Counted from the stretch's first letter, positions 1 to 11,584 are shown. The stretch is 64,000 bases of DNA from Omphiscola glabra (GCA_964017045.1 OZ024807.1:10175893-10239892); one strand, 5' to 3'. Numbers and translations are program-made. Notes: generated by a model not told the origin, from the letters alone.

Positions 1-138
1 GCGGGTTATTGCATAAATAAATCATTTGCTGCCCTCTTGGACACTACTTATACCTCTCAGCTAAACGCTATAATATTTTAAATTTAAAAAAAAAATATTT
101 TAAAATTTTATTCGTTTTTTTTTTCTGTCTGTTCGCCG

Positions 139-232
139 ATGAAGGCTTCCTGCCGACACGTTCGTTGTTTTGTTGCGTTCCTTTTTTTTTTCAGGTTTAA
201 CCTTACTGTGTTTTACTAATTTCTTATTGCAT
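139..232 (+). repeat. Dispersed repeat fragment with GAAGGC...GCCGACACG motif
   Basis: The segment starts with GATGAAGGCTTCCTGCCGAC and continues into a T-rich linker and GGTTTAACCTTACTGTG. The first part recurs at 1198-1225 (and more weakly at 8254 and 29869). The second part recurs at 7790-7848 as half of a hairpin. Recurrence in several unrelated places means an interspersed repeat, probably a SINE tail or a non-autonomous element. The family is not identified. Confidence 0.5.
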
Positions 233-465
233 AATACCGTTGATAAAGTAATCACCCCACCCCCCAGGTCAATCTTACTTAAGCATTCAATGGTTTCCTT
301 AATTAAGGTCGCACACGCACACACACTCGAAAAGCGTGCACATGTTTTCAAAACCACCCGCTCGCCCTTGACACTGATAAAAGTTGTCACGTGATCGTGT
401 CATTTTTGGTTTCGTTCATAAATAAAAAAAAAATTAATTAATTAAGTTCAGAGAAAGTGCTTTAT

Positions 466-560
466 TCCTGTATTCATATCCACTGACTTTCAGACAGGAC
501 AGTCCTGTATTCATATCCATTGACTTTCAGACAGGACAGTCCTGTATCCATATCCATTGA
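466..560. repeat. Three-copy 37-bp tandem repeat
   Basis: Two full copies and one partial copy of a 37-bp unit beginning CCTGTATTCATATCC, with single-base differences between copies. Confidence 0.85.
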
Positions 561-1195
561 CGTGATGCTATGAAACTGCCCAGTTCAATCCCCGAGAAGG
601 ACAACACAGTTCAGATGTAAAGACTTTAAAGAATATTTTCCCACTCCTCGGGAGTGTATAAGGGTTTGTCATTTAATGGCGGACGTCTATTAATAGAACA
701 CCCGGGCGTACAGTTGGGCCAGTCTCATTAAAGCTATTTATAAAACATCCGGGCTTTCCGCCTGGCCAATCTCTCAACGGCCGTTCGGTACTTCTACGTT
801 GACGTGAGCCCTGCATGGCGGGTCTTAACCTAGACGAAAACGTGCTCGCACAACACTCTTTTACGAAAGATTTCACAAACTAATTGTTACCGCTATCTCT
901 GTACGAAAATAAATTGTCGGCGGCCAAGCTTGGCGAAAACCATGTCTAAAAATAGTAACATTATAACGTAAAGCTACGTGACGTATTCCGGTCTTAGGAA
1001 TGACAAAACCAATAATGAAAGAACCAACAAGTAATTTGCATTCTTTACGGTTGTGATATAAAAAAAAAAATACCGTTAGATACCGTAATGTATGGTTACA
1101 TAAGGCTTTGTACTGTTATAGACGGCTTTATGTGATCATTACGGCCGTATATTTCATTATGAGGATAATAAGGATAACAAGGGATGCTTTCGCTC

Positions 1196-1290
1196 ACTGA
1201 AGAAGGCTTTCTGCCGACACGTCCATTGTTTCCTTTTGCCCTCGTTTAGGTTTTACCCCTACCTTGTATTATAATTAAGTTATTTCCTGT
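1196..1290 (+). repeat. Second copy of the GAAGGC...GCCGACACG dispersed repeat
   Basis: TGAAGAAGGCTTTCTGCCGA followed by CACGTCC, a T/C-rich linker and AGGTTTTACCCCTACCTTG. The order of blocks is the same as in the copy at 139-232, so the two are members of one repeat family. Confidence 0.45.
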
Positions 1291-2302
1291 ATTCTGTACA
1301 CACCAGTATTTACGATCATTTGTGGTTATTCACGGTTATATATTTTGATATACAATTATATTGTCTACGGTTGACCGGATCTGTGACAAGCTAGGACATG
1401 ATGAGTTTGCCAGATTCCCGTTCCAACTAAAGCCCCCCCTCTCCAACGGAAGTCGAAATAATAGACCCCCGCCTGGATCAAACCGGCTTTTGTCTTTTCG
1501 CCCGCTTGGCCAGCTGACCATGAAATCGGACTTCATTAATTTTCTGACACTTGAAGCAAGTGACAATGTTTTGGACAATGAGGACTCCCCAGGGGGGGGG
1601 GGGGACCCTTCATTGTTCACTTCGGAGTCTCGTTCTGGCAAAACGGTGACGATTTATTCGATAATTTCTGGACGGAGTGCCGGAGTTCTGAAAATGAATG
1701 TTTAATTTAATTTGGCTAATAAACGAAGCGCGCTAATCAGAAACTCGAGTGTCAATGATTGTGAAATATTTGGACGTTCGTCTTTGAGATCTTCCCGAGT
1801 GCGTGATGACCTCTGACCCGACCCTCGATGTGTTTTCTGTGTCCTTTGTTGTTTGATATCATAACTGTTTGTTTGATTATAACCACACGCACACACACAC
1901 GCACACACATGGACGGGGGAAAACGTTTTTTTTAATCAAACACAAACAAAAATTTAAAAAGCAAATCCAGCGGTTAATCGTGAGCGTTTGTGTGTGTGTG
2001 TGTGTTTGTGGTGTGTGCGGTCTGTGCTTGTGGTTTTGAGTTGTGTGTGTCAGTGTGGGGAGAGCCTGGTGTGTAGCTGGTGTGTTGGGACCGAGAGTCA
2101 GTTAGGAAAGTTGCCTTTATAGTTTTTTTTTTACAAGCTGTAACACATCATGTGAACGAAGCTGGCTTCAAACTGTTTCATCATCCGTGTCGTCCCTGAT
2201 CACGTAATACGCACAACACCATCAAAAACATGGTTTGTGACGCACTAAACGTCATTTTTATATTATTTATGATAATATCAATAAATAATATTATATTGTT
2301 TT

Positions 2303-2565
2303 GGATGGGTGGGGTTATGTGGGTGGGGTTATGGGGGTTGGGTTATGGGGGTGTGGTTATGTGGGTGGGGTTATGGGGGTGTGGTTATGTGGGTGGGGTT
2401 ATGGGGGTGGGGTTATGTGGGTGTGGTTATGTGGGTGGGGTTATGTGGGTGGGGTTATGTGGGTCGGGTTATGTGGATGGGTTTATGTTGGTGGAGTTAT
2501 GGGGGGCGTTATGGGGTGGGGTTATGGGGGGGGCGTTATGGGGTGGGGTTATGGGGTGGATGTGC
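2303..2565. repeat. G-rich minisatellite, 14-bp unit
   Basis: About 18 copies of a unit close to GTGGGTGGGGTTAT, with GGG runs that could fold into G-quadruplexes on the plus strand. All three plus frames stay open through it (glycine-, tryptophan- and valine-rich), which is typical of repeat artefacts rather than genes. Confidence 0.85.
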
Positions 2566-2844
2566 TTTGGTTTTATTAGTGTCCGTCTCTTAGGTCACGC
2601 ATTTCATTAATTGTCTTTTAATAAAACTACCCGGATCGCTTGCGGTACGTATTCGGACGCTAAATCAGACGATTCTCATGTCATTGATATTCGATATGTT
2701 GTTTTAAATTTAAAAAAAAAAAATTATATATTCGAATTTAAAGCCGCATATTTGCGATGAAGAGACGTTTGTTGAATGAAAAGTATTTTCTATTTACTTA
2801 TGAAGCAACAACTTGAAAGATAAAAGGCGGTAAAAGGGTTTGTC

Positions 2845-3142
2845 TAACATACAGAGGGAAAGAGAGAGGGAGATAGATAGAGGAGAGAGAGAGAGATGGG
2901 TGAGAGAGGGAGGGAGAGAGATGGAAAAGAGAGAGAGAGAGAGGGGGGGTAGAGAGATGGAAGAGAGAGTGAGGGAGGGAGAGAGAGAGGGAGGGAGATG
3001 GAGAGGTAGAGATAGAGAGAGAGAGAGGGGGAGGGGAAGAGAGAGGGAGGTAGAGAGATGGAAGAGAGAGAGAGAGGGAGGGAGGGAGAGAGAGAGTGGG
3101 AGGGAGATGGAGAGGGAGAGAGAGAGAAGAGAGAGAGAATTA
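2845..3142. repeat. GA-rich polypurine tract
   Basis: Nearly 300 bases of purine on the plus strand, made of GAGA runs with interspersed GGGAGG and GATGG. It is a low-complexity microsatellite. The open frame across it is Arg/Glu-rich and not credible as a gene. Confidence 0.85.
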
Positions 3143-3369
3143 AAAATTATTTCTCACCTCTATTGCGATCAACTAATTATAAGTGTGTATGACTGTAATT
3201 ACACGCTTGTAAAAAGTTTGGATTGTCAATTAGTCTACAGTAAATTGTTGAGCATTTTACATAACTTGGATCCAATATTTCTAGTTCTCTCTCCATTGAC
3301 AAAGAGATAAACACCAGGATCGCAAAAGCAGCAGCAACTATGGCTAAATTGAATTAGCGGGTGTCGAAT

Positions 3370-3925
3370 AATCTCAACCGATAAAACAAAACTAAGTGTC
3401 TGAGTTGCATTCTACGCAACCGATGGCAGGACAAGGTGACTAACACAGAGGTCTTGGAACGTTCCAAAATGTGTAGCATATTCTCCGCTCTTAGCAAGAA
3501 GCGCCTTCGCTGGTTAGGCCATGTAAGGAGAATGGAGGAAGGCCGTATTCCAAAGAAGCTGCTGTATGGAGAGCCGGCATAAGGGACAAGACTTTTTGGA
3601 CGGTGACGCCTGAGATTTATGGACGTTTGCAAAAGGAACTCTAAAGGAAGCCAACATTGAAATCAACAATTGGGAGATCATTGCCGAACAACGTTCCAGC
3701 TGTCGAACAGCAGTGTTTGAAGGAGTAAAAAAAAAAAAAGGGCAGAAGATGAGCGAAACGAAGCCCTTGCAACAAAACGAACACGTGAGAACAAATCTAA
3801 CCAGGCATCAATTTCTCCTGCGAGAAACGCAGACGAGATTGTCATTCCAGGATTGGACCAGTGAGCCACTCGTTGAAGAGTAAATAGCAACTCCATCGTC
3901 TCGCGAAGACAAAAGGATGCCATAT
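3370..3925 (+). mobile_element. Non-LTR retrotransposon (LINE) 3' fragment, decayed reverse transcriptase C-terminus
   Basis: The plus strand encodes the typical C-terminal tail of an invertebrate LINE ORF2: a stretch like RNRWQDKVTNTEVLERSK, then KKRLRWLGHVRRMEEGR, then DVCKRNSKEANIEINNWE. In intact family members this follows the reverse transcriptase domain. Here a stop follows LLYGEPA and frameshifts break the rest, so it is a dead, 5'-truncated copy. The reverse transcriptase catalytic domain is absent. The family assignment rests on the recognisable GHV..M and DVCKR-type tail. The ends are approximate and no target duplication was found. Confidence 0.75.
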
Positions 3926-4578
3926 ATGATTATTATATGTAATATATGACTGTAATATACATTAAGTAGATTAGTCGGGGGGGGGGGGAAGCACTAAGTA
4001 AAACAGGATGGGTAAAACTTCATTAAATAGCAAAATAAAAACTTAAACGTTGCTACTAATAATGTCTTAATTCTGCTCCTAACGCCTTTATTCTATCCCA
4101 CCCATGACAGGCCCAAGGTTTCAATGCTCACTGGTTTAACGTTGCTGGTTGATGTGTTCAGGACCAGTAGTTTTATGGTCACGGTTCATCGACAACGGCA
4201 GAGATCCCCCCCCTCCCCACCGGCAGCTGGACGTGGATGGATTGCCGTGACCGGCCTCCCCCTAAATCACTCCCCTTTAAAATAATGTCCAGGCCCCGAG
4301 ACCCCATCGTCAATATCGCGTTCAGCCATGCGTGGTGTTTCATTAGTTCTGTATGCATGACGGCGCCCAAGAGTTGCTGTAAATTTGACGCAAATTATGA
4401 TGGGCGTCCGCTGATTGGTCATAAATTATTGAGAGCTCTCTTGTGATTGGACGTTGTTTATGACGACATGCTGCCCGGACCAATGATTTTCGTGTCTGTT
4501 CTTTCGAAGAATGGATTTCACTTTTTTTTTTTTTAAATAACAGTAAAATATGGTTGAAATAAGAAACACGTTTGGTTG
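3926..4578. other. Intergenic DNA, no gene recognised
   Basis: Contains a poly-G run near 3979, a mixed-composition stretch, and a cluster of three CCAAT/ATTGG motifs at about 4411-4485. Confidence 0.55.
4408..4492. promoter_or_regulatory. CCAAT-box cluster
   Basis: Three NF-Y-type motifs within about 75 bases: GATTGGTC, GATTGGAC and GACCAATGA. Such clustering is typical of animal promoters or enhancers, but no gene is visible next to it, so function is unproven. Confidence 0.25.
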
Positions 4579-4586
4579 TATTAGAG

Positions 4587-4701
4587 CACCGGTTCTCAAC
4601 CTGCATCAAAACGCATATACTCTAAAATTATGAAGAAAAACGAAAATAAATTTATGAACTGTGTTAAAGGGTCGCGTCTTTAGGAAGGTTGAGAACCACC
4701 G
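4587..4701. mobile_element. Short non-autonomous hAT element, family A (115 bp)
   Basis: The left end is CACCGGTTCTCAACC and the right end is GGTTGAGAACCACCG, an inverted repeat. The element is flanked on both sides by the 8-bp direct repeat TATTAGAG (4579-4586 and 4702-4709). An 8-bp target duplication with CAG-type ends is diagnostic of hAT transposons. This is an internally deleted relative of the copies at 24.0, 25.7 and 29.6 kb. It has no coding capacity. Confidence 0.9.
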
Positions 4702-4709
4702 TATTAGAG

Positions 4710-5945
4710 TCTCAATTCTCTCATGACGCATGATATAAGTGGTACCGTATATAACTTGTATAATTTTCAGGTCTGACGGTATAAGGTTACGTGATACAGG
4801 ATGTGGTTACTTGATACATGATGTGGTTACATGATAATCACGATTAAAATTAAAAAAAGACATATCGAGGCTATGGTGTAGAACAAGTGGGCTCTCTTTT
4901 TTTCTGTTTCTTTTAAACAAGGCATTTTTATCATATGGCATGTGGCGTGATGTGGTCCAGGGAACTCCCACCACCCCCGGGGTCCTTGAAAAGGGGTTAT
5001 AGGGTCAGTGAGCTGCAGTCCCTTCTTAAATACGGTTCGTGGACTTATTCTGACTGACAAAGGGTTCCGTGGACTAAGGGATGAGAATCCCTGACTAAAA
5101 AACAACAACATGTGCTTATTTAGCTTTTTAGGTAAAAATGGCACTGTCATGTGTGATTGTCACAATTGTTTTATCTGTAATTCAAACATTTTAAGAGTGG
5201 TTTTTTAAATGTTTTTCATCACTAATAAGAAAGTGTTTTTTCCACACGTTTTAACGCAAATATCCTTACAAATAATTATTATTTACACTGTAGATTGTAA
5301 AAGGCGCATGGAATATTAATGACACACACACAAAATAGGTAATAATAACATTCATCGTTTCAAATTTCATCTCTTTAAAAAAACAACAAACAAACAAATA
5401 ATCTCGTATACACTTTCCGTCTAACGTCATAATAGAACTACGACCCAGAGACAAAATGCTTCTCAATAACTCTGTTGCATAAAATCTCGTACATTACATT
5501 GTTGAAGACCTCTTCTGTTTAAAATGTGGAAAGTTTCTCACGGATTGTACGACGTTGTTTTATGACCACTTTGTGTACATCTCTTTGCGGCGTCTCGAGA
5601 ATTTCCTGGTAACTTCCGGTGCCATCTTGGGCCGTCCCTGCGGCTTTGTCTGCCGCTGCCAAACGTCTGATTAAAAAAGGGGGTCCCATTTTTTGTATTA
5701 AATGTGTTTCTTTTTTTTTTTTTTTTTAGTTAACGCCACTGGTTCGGAAAATTTAACAAAAATTTGATGTGAAATGGGAATAAAAGATCTTTGAAATGTA
5801 AAGGAAGGAAGTCGCTTTGGGAAGAAAATAAAAGACGTGAAGCAAAACGGAATGCTCCCTTTTTTTAGACGAAAAGGTCGCTTCCCCCAGAAAAGTTCAA
5901 GGACGCACATTTGTCACTAAAATTGCTATGTTAAGAAAGAAAAAT
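4710..5945. other. Intergenic DNA, no gene recognised
   Basis: AT-rich, with several short homopolymers. The one notable site is the ETS/YY1-like pair at 5611-5632. Confidence 0.55.
5611..5632. promoter_or_regulatory. ETS and YY1 motif pair
   Basis: AACTTCCGGT is directly followed by GCCATCTTGG: an ETS/GABPA core next to a reverse-strand YY1 core. This pair is common at animal housekeeping promoters, where YY1 often sits at the start of transcription. No transcribed gene is evident nearby. Confidence 0.3.
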
Positions 5946-5949
5946 ATAT

Positions 5950-6140
5950 CCAAACATTTCAACCCAAAATCCATAATTTCAGCCTATATCCATAAATTTA
6001 AATTCACACCCATATCTTTCAACACGCGTCCATACATTTCAAATCACACTGTCCATACATTAAATATTCACTTTCCATACATTTCAAATCACACTTTCCA
6101 TACATTTCAAATCACACTTTCCATACATTTCAACACCACA
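5950..6140. repeat. 23-bp minisatellite
   Basis: Copies of a unit containing TTTCCATACATTTCAAATCA. The last three are near-perfect and earlier ones are progressively diverged. Confidence 0.8.
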
Positions 6141-6162
6141 AATACAGCATGGCGTGTCAATG

Positions 6163-6350
6163 ATCTGGAAGTAGGATATACCTGACTTGTCTGTCTGGGT
6201 CTGGCAGTAGGATCTACCTGACTTGTCTGTCTTGATCTGGAAGTAGGATATACCTGACTTGTCTGTCTTGATCTGGAAGTAGGATATACCTGACTTGTCT
6301 GTCTGGGTCTGGCAGTAGGATCTACCTAACTTGTCTGTATGGATTTGGAA
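6163..6350. repeat. 36-bp minisatellite, five copies
   Basis: The unit contains CTGACTTGTCTGTCTTGATC. Two subtypes are interspersed: one with GATCTGGAAGTAGGATATAC and one with GGTCTGGCAGTAGGATCTAC. Confidence 0.85.
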
Positions 6351-7200
6351 GTGGGGAAGTGGACGATAGTTATCCAAATTTGATACAAGTTTCATCCAAA
6401 ATAAAGTTTGTAGGAGACGAATTCCATGTGAAAATTACGTGAATAGACTCTCTCAGTGGCAAAGTAAAAACTGAATGTTTACACCAGTTATTCCCCTTTG
6501 ACCAAGTTTCTTTTAAGCAACCGCCTGCAGCACCCTTTCCTTGCCACCGATTCCTTTGTTGATATCGCCAATCTTCTCCCTAGTCAAAATTTCTTTGTGA
6601 TTATTAATTATTTTATTTAATTTTCAATTCTTTGGTTGTATAATCTTCCTTTGATATATATCAATATATATATACATAAGTTTCAACCCTTTTTATCATT
6701 CTATGCGCGTAAAATACAGCATATTCTTTTATTATGAGATTTAAGATCAATAACATGTATATGTCATCTTACGAACTGTATAGGTACATATAATAATATT
6801 TTCTTTAAATTCACAGCACATAATTTATATATTATTATAGATGAATAGCGGGGAGTAACTCTCAAAACATCGCTGCAGTGTCAATAACTGCTCTATGTTT
6901 GTGTTTTTTCGCTTCCCTTTCGAAATTTCTGTACACAGATCGGTTAATCAAAAAGTATCCATCTAATTTTACTGATACGATCTCAATTTCAGAGTGAGCT
7001 CTCTACCATTTGAAATTAATAAAAATGTACACAGGGGCGAAGCTAGGGTTAGTGCCCCCCTAAGAACAAAACTCTGCAGTTCGCAAAAAAAATGACGACC
7101 CTTAATCTAGAATATAGAAAAGCAAAAAAGTGCAACACGGCGGGGCCATCCCTTCCACCCCACCCTTCCTACTCCAATGACCGTACATCATTGCGTAGTT

Positions 7201-7272
7201 CATGGTTTCTTAACTTTGATTTTTAATGTGACTCATATTTTGGAAAAAAAAAGACAAGTTTGAGAACCGCCG
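7201..7272. mobile_element. Possible decayed hAT-type short element
   Basis: The left end CATGGTTTCTTAACTTTG and the right end CAAGTTTGAGAACCGCCG are rough inverted repeats of the sort seen at hAT ends. The flanking 8-mers match at only about half of positions, so the call is tentative. Confidence 0.35.
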
Positions 7273-7754
7273 ATATAGATAGTCCCCCCCACCCCTCACC
7301 CCCCAACTCCGAGGGGTTATAAGTCCAGTTTCCAGTTATTGTCATTTTCACGGCCCATCTGACGACCTGCACTGAGTACTCAAACGGTGCGAGATTCTCG
7401 GGCGGCGCGGGTTTTTGATAAATGGCCTGTTTTCATTAGCACGGTCCATTTGCCAACATGCGGCATGTACTGAGTTGCCACTGGGTGCCCCGAGTACTTT
7501 GTCTCAATGTGATAGATGGGCGGAGATTAGAGGGGCTTGGAGGGGGGACTGGAGGGGATGCGAAGAAGTAGCTCTTTCACCCGTGAAGAGGTGAAGTGAA
7601 GGAAGGAAGGGAGGGGAGGAATGGTGTTGGGTGAACTGTATTGGTGATCAGGGGCGTATAATTTAATGACCAAAGTAAATTCACACACACACACACATAC
7701 ACACGCTAATACATTTCCTTTAACGTTTACAGAAACATATTATCAGATAGAAGC

Positions 7755-7834
7755 TAGTAAAACACAGTAAGGTTAAACCAAAGTTTGCTTTGTTGCGTTC
7801 CTTTTATCAGGTTTAACCTTGCTGTGTTTTACTA
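7755..7834. repeat. Hairpin: 25-bp inverted repeat with 30-nt loop
   Basis: The arms 7755-7779 (starting TAGTAAAACACAG) and 7810-7834 are reverse complements with one mismatch. The loop plus right arm recurs, without the left arm, at 171-232, so this is a palindromic mobile-repeat family rather than a single hairpin. Confidence 0.75.
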
Positions 7835-9044
7835 ATTTCCTATTGTGCTAGCCTGATTGCAGTCTCCCCCATTATTACCCAGATAGAAGTTATTTGTCTC
7901 ATGTAATTAAAACACCTACCTATCCATTATGTAAAGGCGTCACACCGTAATCCGTTTCACCAATCTCTGGATATTCCTCAACACATTTTTGTCAAGCCCC
8001 CCCCCCCAACCCCACTTCCCCCCTGTTCTCTAAACACGTCCTTTTTTTCCCCTCCAACCGATGATAAATGATCAAAATGGCGCTACCAATCAATGATTGT
8101 TTTTTAATTAGTTAAGTAGAGCTCAAAGTAGCTTCATTGGGATGCTATTCTTTTCTTTTTTCTCTCTTTTAGGTAGGATACATGTATATATATATATATA
8201 TATAAATTATGTAAATTTAATGTATACTTATTTGAATGTTTTGTTGTTGTACCGATGAAGGCATGTGCCGAGACGTCTACTTGTGTATCATGTAAAATTA
8301 TTATTAAAGCTTAAACGTATATTGTTATTTGGACACGAATTGTTTGTGTCCAATTCATCTAGTTTAAAGCTCCGTCGCAGTCCAACACTTGTATATTTAG
8401 TTCATACGATTTACTGCATGTACCGTTAAAATTTACCGTCGTGAATAGATCGAGTGATATCCAGAAACGCTGGAAGATAATCACGTATAGCGTACATGTT
8501 GCGGCACAAAGTAGGAAGCTCTTTAATAATTTCAGAATGCTCTTGACATTTGCGGCACGCCTCCCGCCCCCTCCCCGTCACATCTTTTTTTTCCCCTTCT
8601 TTTATTTTCTTCCCAATCTCCACATGTCCCCATCTTTTTCAAGAACACGATTATTCGATAAAACCCGAAAGAGGATGCTAATCAGCGCGACCACCACGAT
8701 AATTTTTGTATCTGCCAAGAATTAAATCTACGGGACCATCGATCGCAGAGGTGTTGGGTACAGAGCCGGACCCCCGGTAACATCCGGTCAGCGTGACCCC
8801 CCCCCCCCCCGAAATCGCCACCCCCCTCCTCTCATGGCAATATCCGGTTAGATTGACAAATACGCGATTTGTTATATGATTGGTCAAAGACATCTAGGGT
8901 CACGCTGACCCGTGATGGATTTGCCAAATTGGCGTTGGAAGAAACGAGTCTCGGAATTGATCCTTTTAACCTGGGGGGATTAGGTGGAAGGCCAACTCAC
9001 GCATGGGTCAGAAAGCTAGTAGCACGAGAGAAATTGTAACCAAA

Positions 9045-9152
9045 ATGAAACAAAAAGAAAGAAATAATGAACGAAAAAAAAAAGAACGAAAAAGAAAGAA
9101 AGAAAGTAAAAGAAAGAAAGAAAGAAAAAAAGAAAGAAGGAAAGAAAGAAGG
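9045..9152. repeat. AAAG microsatellite
   Basis: Imperfect AAAG/GAAA tetranucleotide run about 110 bases long. Confidence 0.85.
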
Positions 9153-9439
9153 CCAACTAGACATTGAGTCAGGGTAGGGACTCAATGCGTCTTTGGAGCG
9201 ACACAACGCAAAAAGTGACTGTAGAATGTCCTATTGTATGAAGGCACAAGTCCATGAATGTTCTAGTGTAGGAAGTGAGAAGTAAAAAAAGTGTTTGTCC
9301 TATTGTAGTCAGAAAGAGTGAAATGAAATTATGCAAACCAATTTGTCTTCCAAATTTGTTGTTGAATATTTCACCTCCTGACAACACACACCCTCTCCAC
9401 GAAAAAACAGACAAAACGAAAAGATAAGAAGAACCACCG

Positions 9440-9945
9440 ATCTCTCTCTCTCTCTTTGTCCCTCTCTCTCTTTCTCTCTCTTTGTCCCTCTCTCTCTTTC
9501 TCTCTCTTTGTCTCTCTCTCTCTCTTTGTCTCTCTCTCTCTTTGTCTCTCTCTCTTTGTCTCTCTCTCTCTCTTTGTCTCTCTTTGTCTCTCTAGCTCTT
9601 TGTCTTTTTCTCTCTCCCCCTCTCTTTGTCTCTCTCTTTGTCTCTCTCTCTCTTTGTCTCGCTCTCTTTGTCTCTCCCTCGCTTTGTCTCTCTCTCTCTT
9701 TGTCTCTCTCTCTCTCTTTGTCTCGCTCTCTTTGTCTCTCTCTCGCTTTGTCTCTCTCTCTCTTTGTCTCTCTCTCTCTCTTTGTCTCGCTCTCTTTGTC
9801 TCTCTCTCGCTTTGTCTCTCTCTCTCTTTGTCTCTCTCTCTTTGTCTCTCTCTCTCTCTCACTTTTTGTCTATCTCTATTTTTGTCCGTCTCTGTCTTTC
9901 TCTCTGTCTCTCTCTCTCTCTCTCTGTCTCTCTCTCCCTCGCACA
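9440..9945. repeat. Long pyrimidine tract, TCTC/TTTGTC units
   Basis: About 500 bases almost entirely C/T, built from TCTCTC runs punctuated by TTTGTC every 12-24 bases. It ends in a CA microsatellite. The long open frames on both strands (Leu/Ser/Phe on plus, Arg/Glu on minus) follow from the composition. Confidence 0.9.
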
Positions 9946-10034
9946 CACACACACAAAGACACACACATTCACACTCACGATCACACAAATACGTTCTCTT
10001 TAGCACACACTCGCCTATTCACAATTTATTTTCG

Positions 10035-10150
10035 CAAGCACATACACAATCCCATACACAATCCCATACACAATCACAAACACAATCCCTTACACAATCA
10101 CATACACAATCACATACACAATCCCTTACACAATCACATACAATACCGAT
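10035..10150. repeat. 12-bp minisatellite (CACAATCCCATA type)
   Basis: About nine copies of a 12-bp unit close to ACACAATCACAT. Confidence 0.8.
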
Positions 10151-10874
10151 ACACAGTATAATATTTATGCGTTATCTCTCTCTCTCTGTCTCTGAGTTTT
10201 CACGAATTTGTGTGCGACGATTAACCAAAACCGGTTTCAGTTGTCCAACCGCCTCCCCCGCCTCACGCCTGCTCGGCGCGTGCTGATGTCGTCACGGCGC
10301 GTGATTGAGACTTTATCATTTGATTATTAAATTCAAAATTTAAAAAAAAATCATTTAGGGAAAATATTCAACTAATTTGATTTCACCAACTTTAAATTCA
10401 CATCTGTTGGGTGATCTGCGTGTGTGTGTGTGTGTGTGTGCGCGCGTCTCCGTTTGTATTCATCCGGTTGTTCATCTGTTGTCGTACATTCACTCAAATG
10501 CGTCTAATGTTAATTTAGTTTCGCGGATCGCTACAGCGGAAAGAGCTGTTTTTTTTGTTTTTTTTTACACAACTTAGTTACGTGCCAGAATTGCGTGGGG
10601 GGGGGGGGGGGAATGTTGCCCAGTGTAAACTTGAGTTGTGAATTGCGTGGGGGGGGGGTGAGGGGGGAGAAAATAATTTGCTTACTAAATGAATAAAAAA
10701 ATTTGAATGGCGGAAAACTTCCTTTAAATGGTATGCGCTTAAGCACAGTGCAGACGTGTGTAGGGAATCATTCCCCCCAACCTTGCATCCTAATCAAGGG
10801 AGGAAACTGGTGATTCAAACCTTCTGTTTGACTTTTTGCGTTGTTGTTCAATCACACTATACAAGAGATTTTTA

Positions 10875-11030
10875 AAAGAAAAACAACAACAGCATCAACA
10901 ACAGCAACAACGGCAACAACAGCAAAAAAAAAACAACAACAGCAACCACAACCACAACAACAACAGCAACCACAACAACAACAGCAACCACAACAGCAAC
11001 CACAACAACAACAGCAACACACAAGAACGT
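10875..11030. repeat. CAACAACAG-type trinucleotide array
   Basis: Imperfect CAA/CAG/CCA triplet array. The Gln/Asn-rich and Val-rich open frames on the two strands are consequences of the triplet periodicity. Confidence 0.85.
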
Positions 11031-11584
11031 GTATCTAATAAAATGCAAGCCTACCGTAACAGCCAAGGATAGATTAGTATTAATTACCATAAGAATATTC
11101 TGACGATCACTCCGTTTCTTTTCTATTATGTCTATCTCTCCGTTTTTTTAAATTCTATTATGTCTCCCATGTCGTGGGAAGGAAGGCCAACGCGTGGATG
11201 GGTCTCCAGCACAACCCCCTCCCCCATCCCCACAACCATTCTTTGCCCCTAGTTACAAGAGTTTTCTCAAATTGTGTGATGGTATATCGTATGCAACGAA
11301 TACACTAACCATCGACGGTAAACTACCCCACATCGTATAACAGCACAACCCTCGAGGTTTACTTTGTATGTATCCACCGTTTGAGAACCCCCCCCCCCCC
11401 CCCTTTCCGCGCACCAGTCTTATTTCCAATCTACTCCCGTGTCCTTCCGTGCAAGTGGAACTAATTCATCCGACGGGGCCGGAGAGACAAGCAGGGGAGA
11501 TAATACCATTAAGAAGGGACATAATAAAGTTTAGACCAACTTACGCGAAAGGGGGTGGGCTACTTGCACTGCTCCGTAAGTAGC

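Larger units (their letters stand above)
1..2300. other. AT-rich intergenic DNA, no gene recognised
   Basis: No open frame here looks like a conserved protein. The longest (about 1361-1705, 114 codons) has no recognisable motif and crosses a poly-G run. The stretch holds a three-copy 37-bp repeat, two copies of a repeat-family motif near 139 and 1198, two imperfect copies of a roughly 45-bp GC-rich segment at about 690-775, and TG microsatellites near 1990. Confidence 0.6.
6351..9040. other. Intergenic DNA, no gene recognised
   Basis: AT-rich with TA runs (near 6655 and 8190), a CA run (7683), a decayed hAT-like piece (7201-7272), a hairpin repeat (7755-7834) and poly-C runs (8002, 8800). 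Open frames are short and overlap on both strands. Confidence 0.55.

Noticed and set aside
1361..1705. 114-codon frame near the left edge
   Set aside because: No ATG at its natural start, no known motif, and it runs through a 12-base G run.
2840..3310. 156-codon Arg/Glu-rich frame
   Set aside because: Translation of a GAGA microsatellite with a short unrelated tail.
9371..10286. Open frames of 211 and 276 codons on opposite strands
   Set aside because: They lie on the TCTC/TTTGTC pyrimidine tract. Both strands and several frames are open because of composition.
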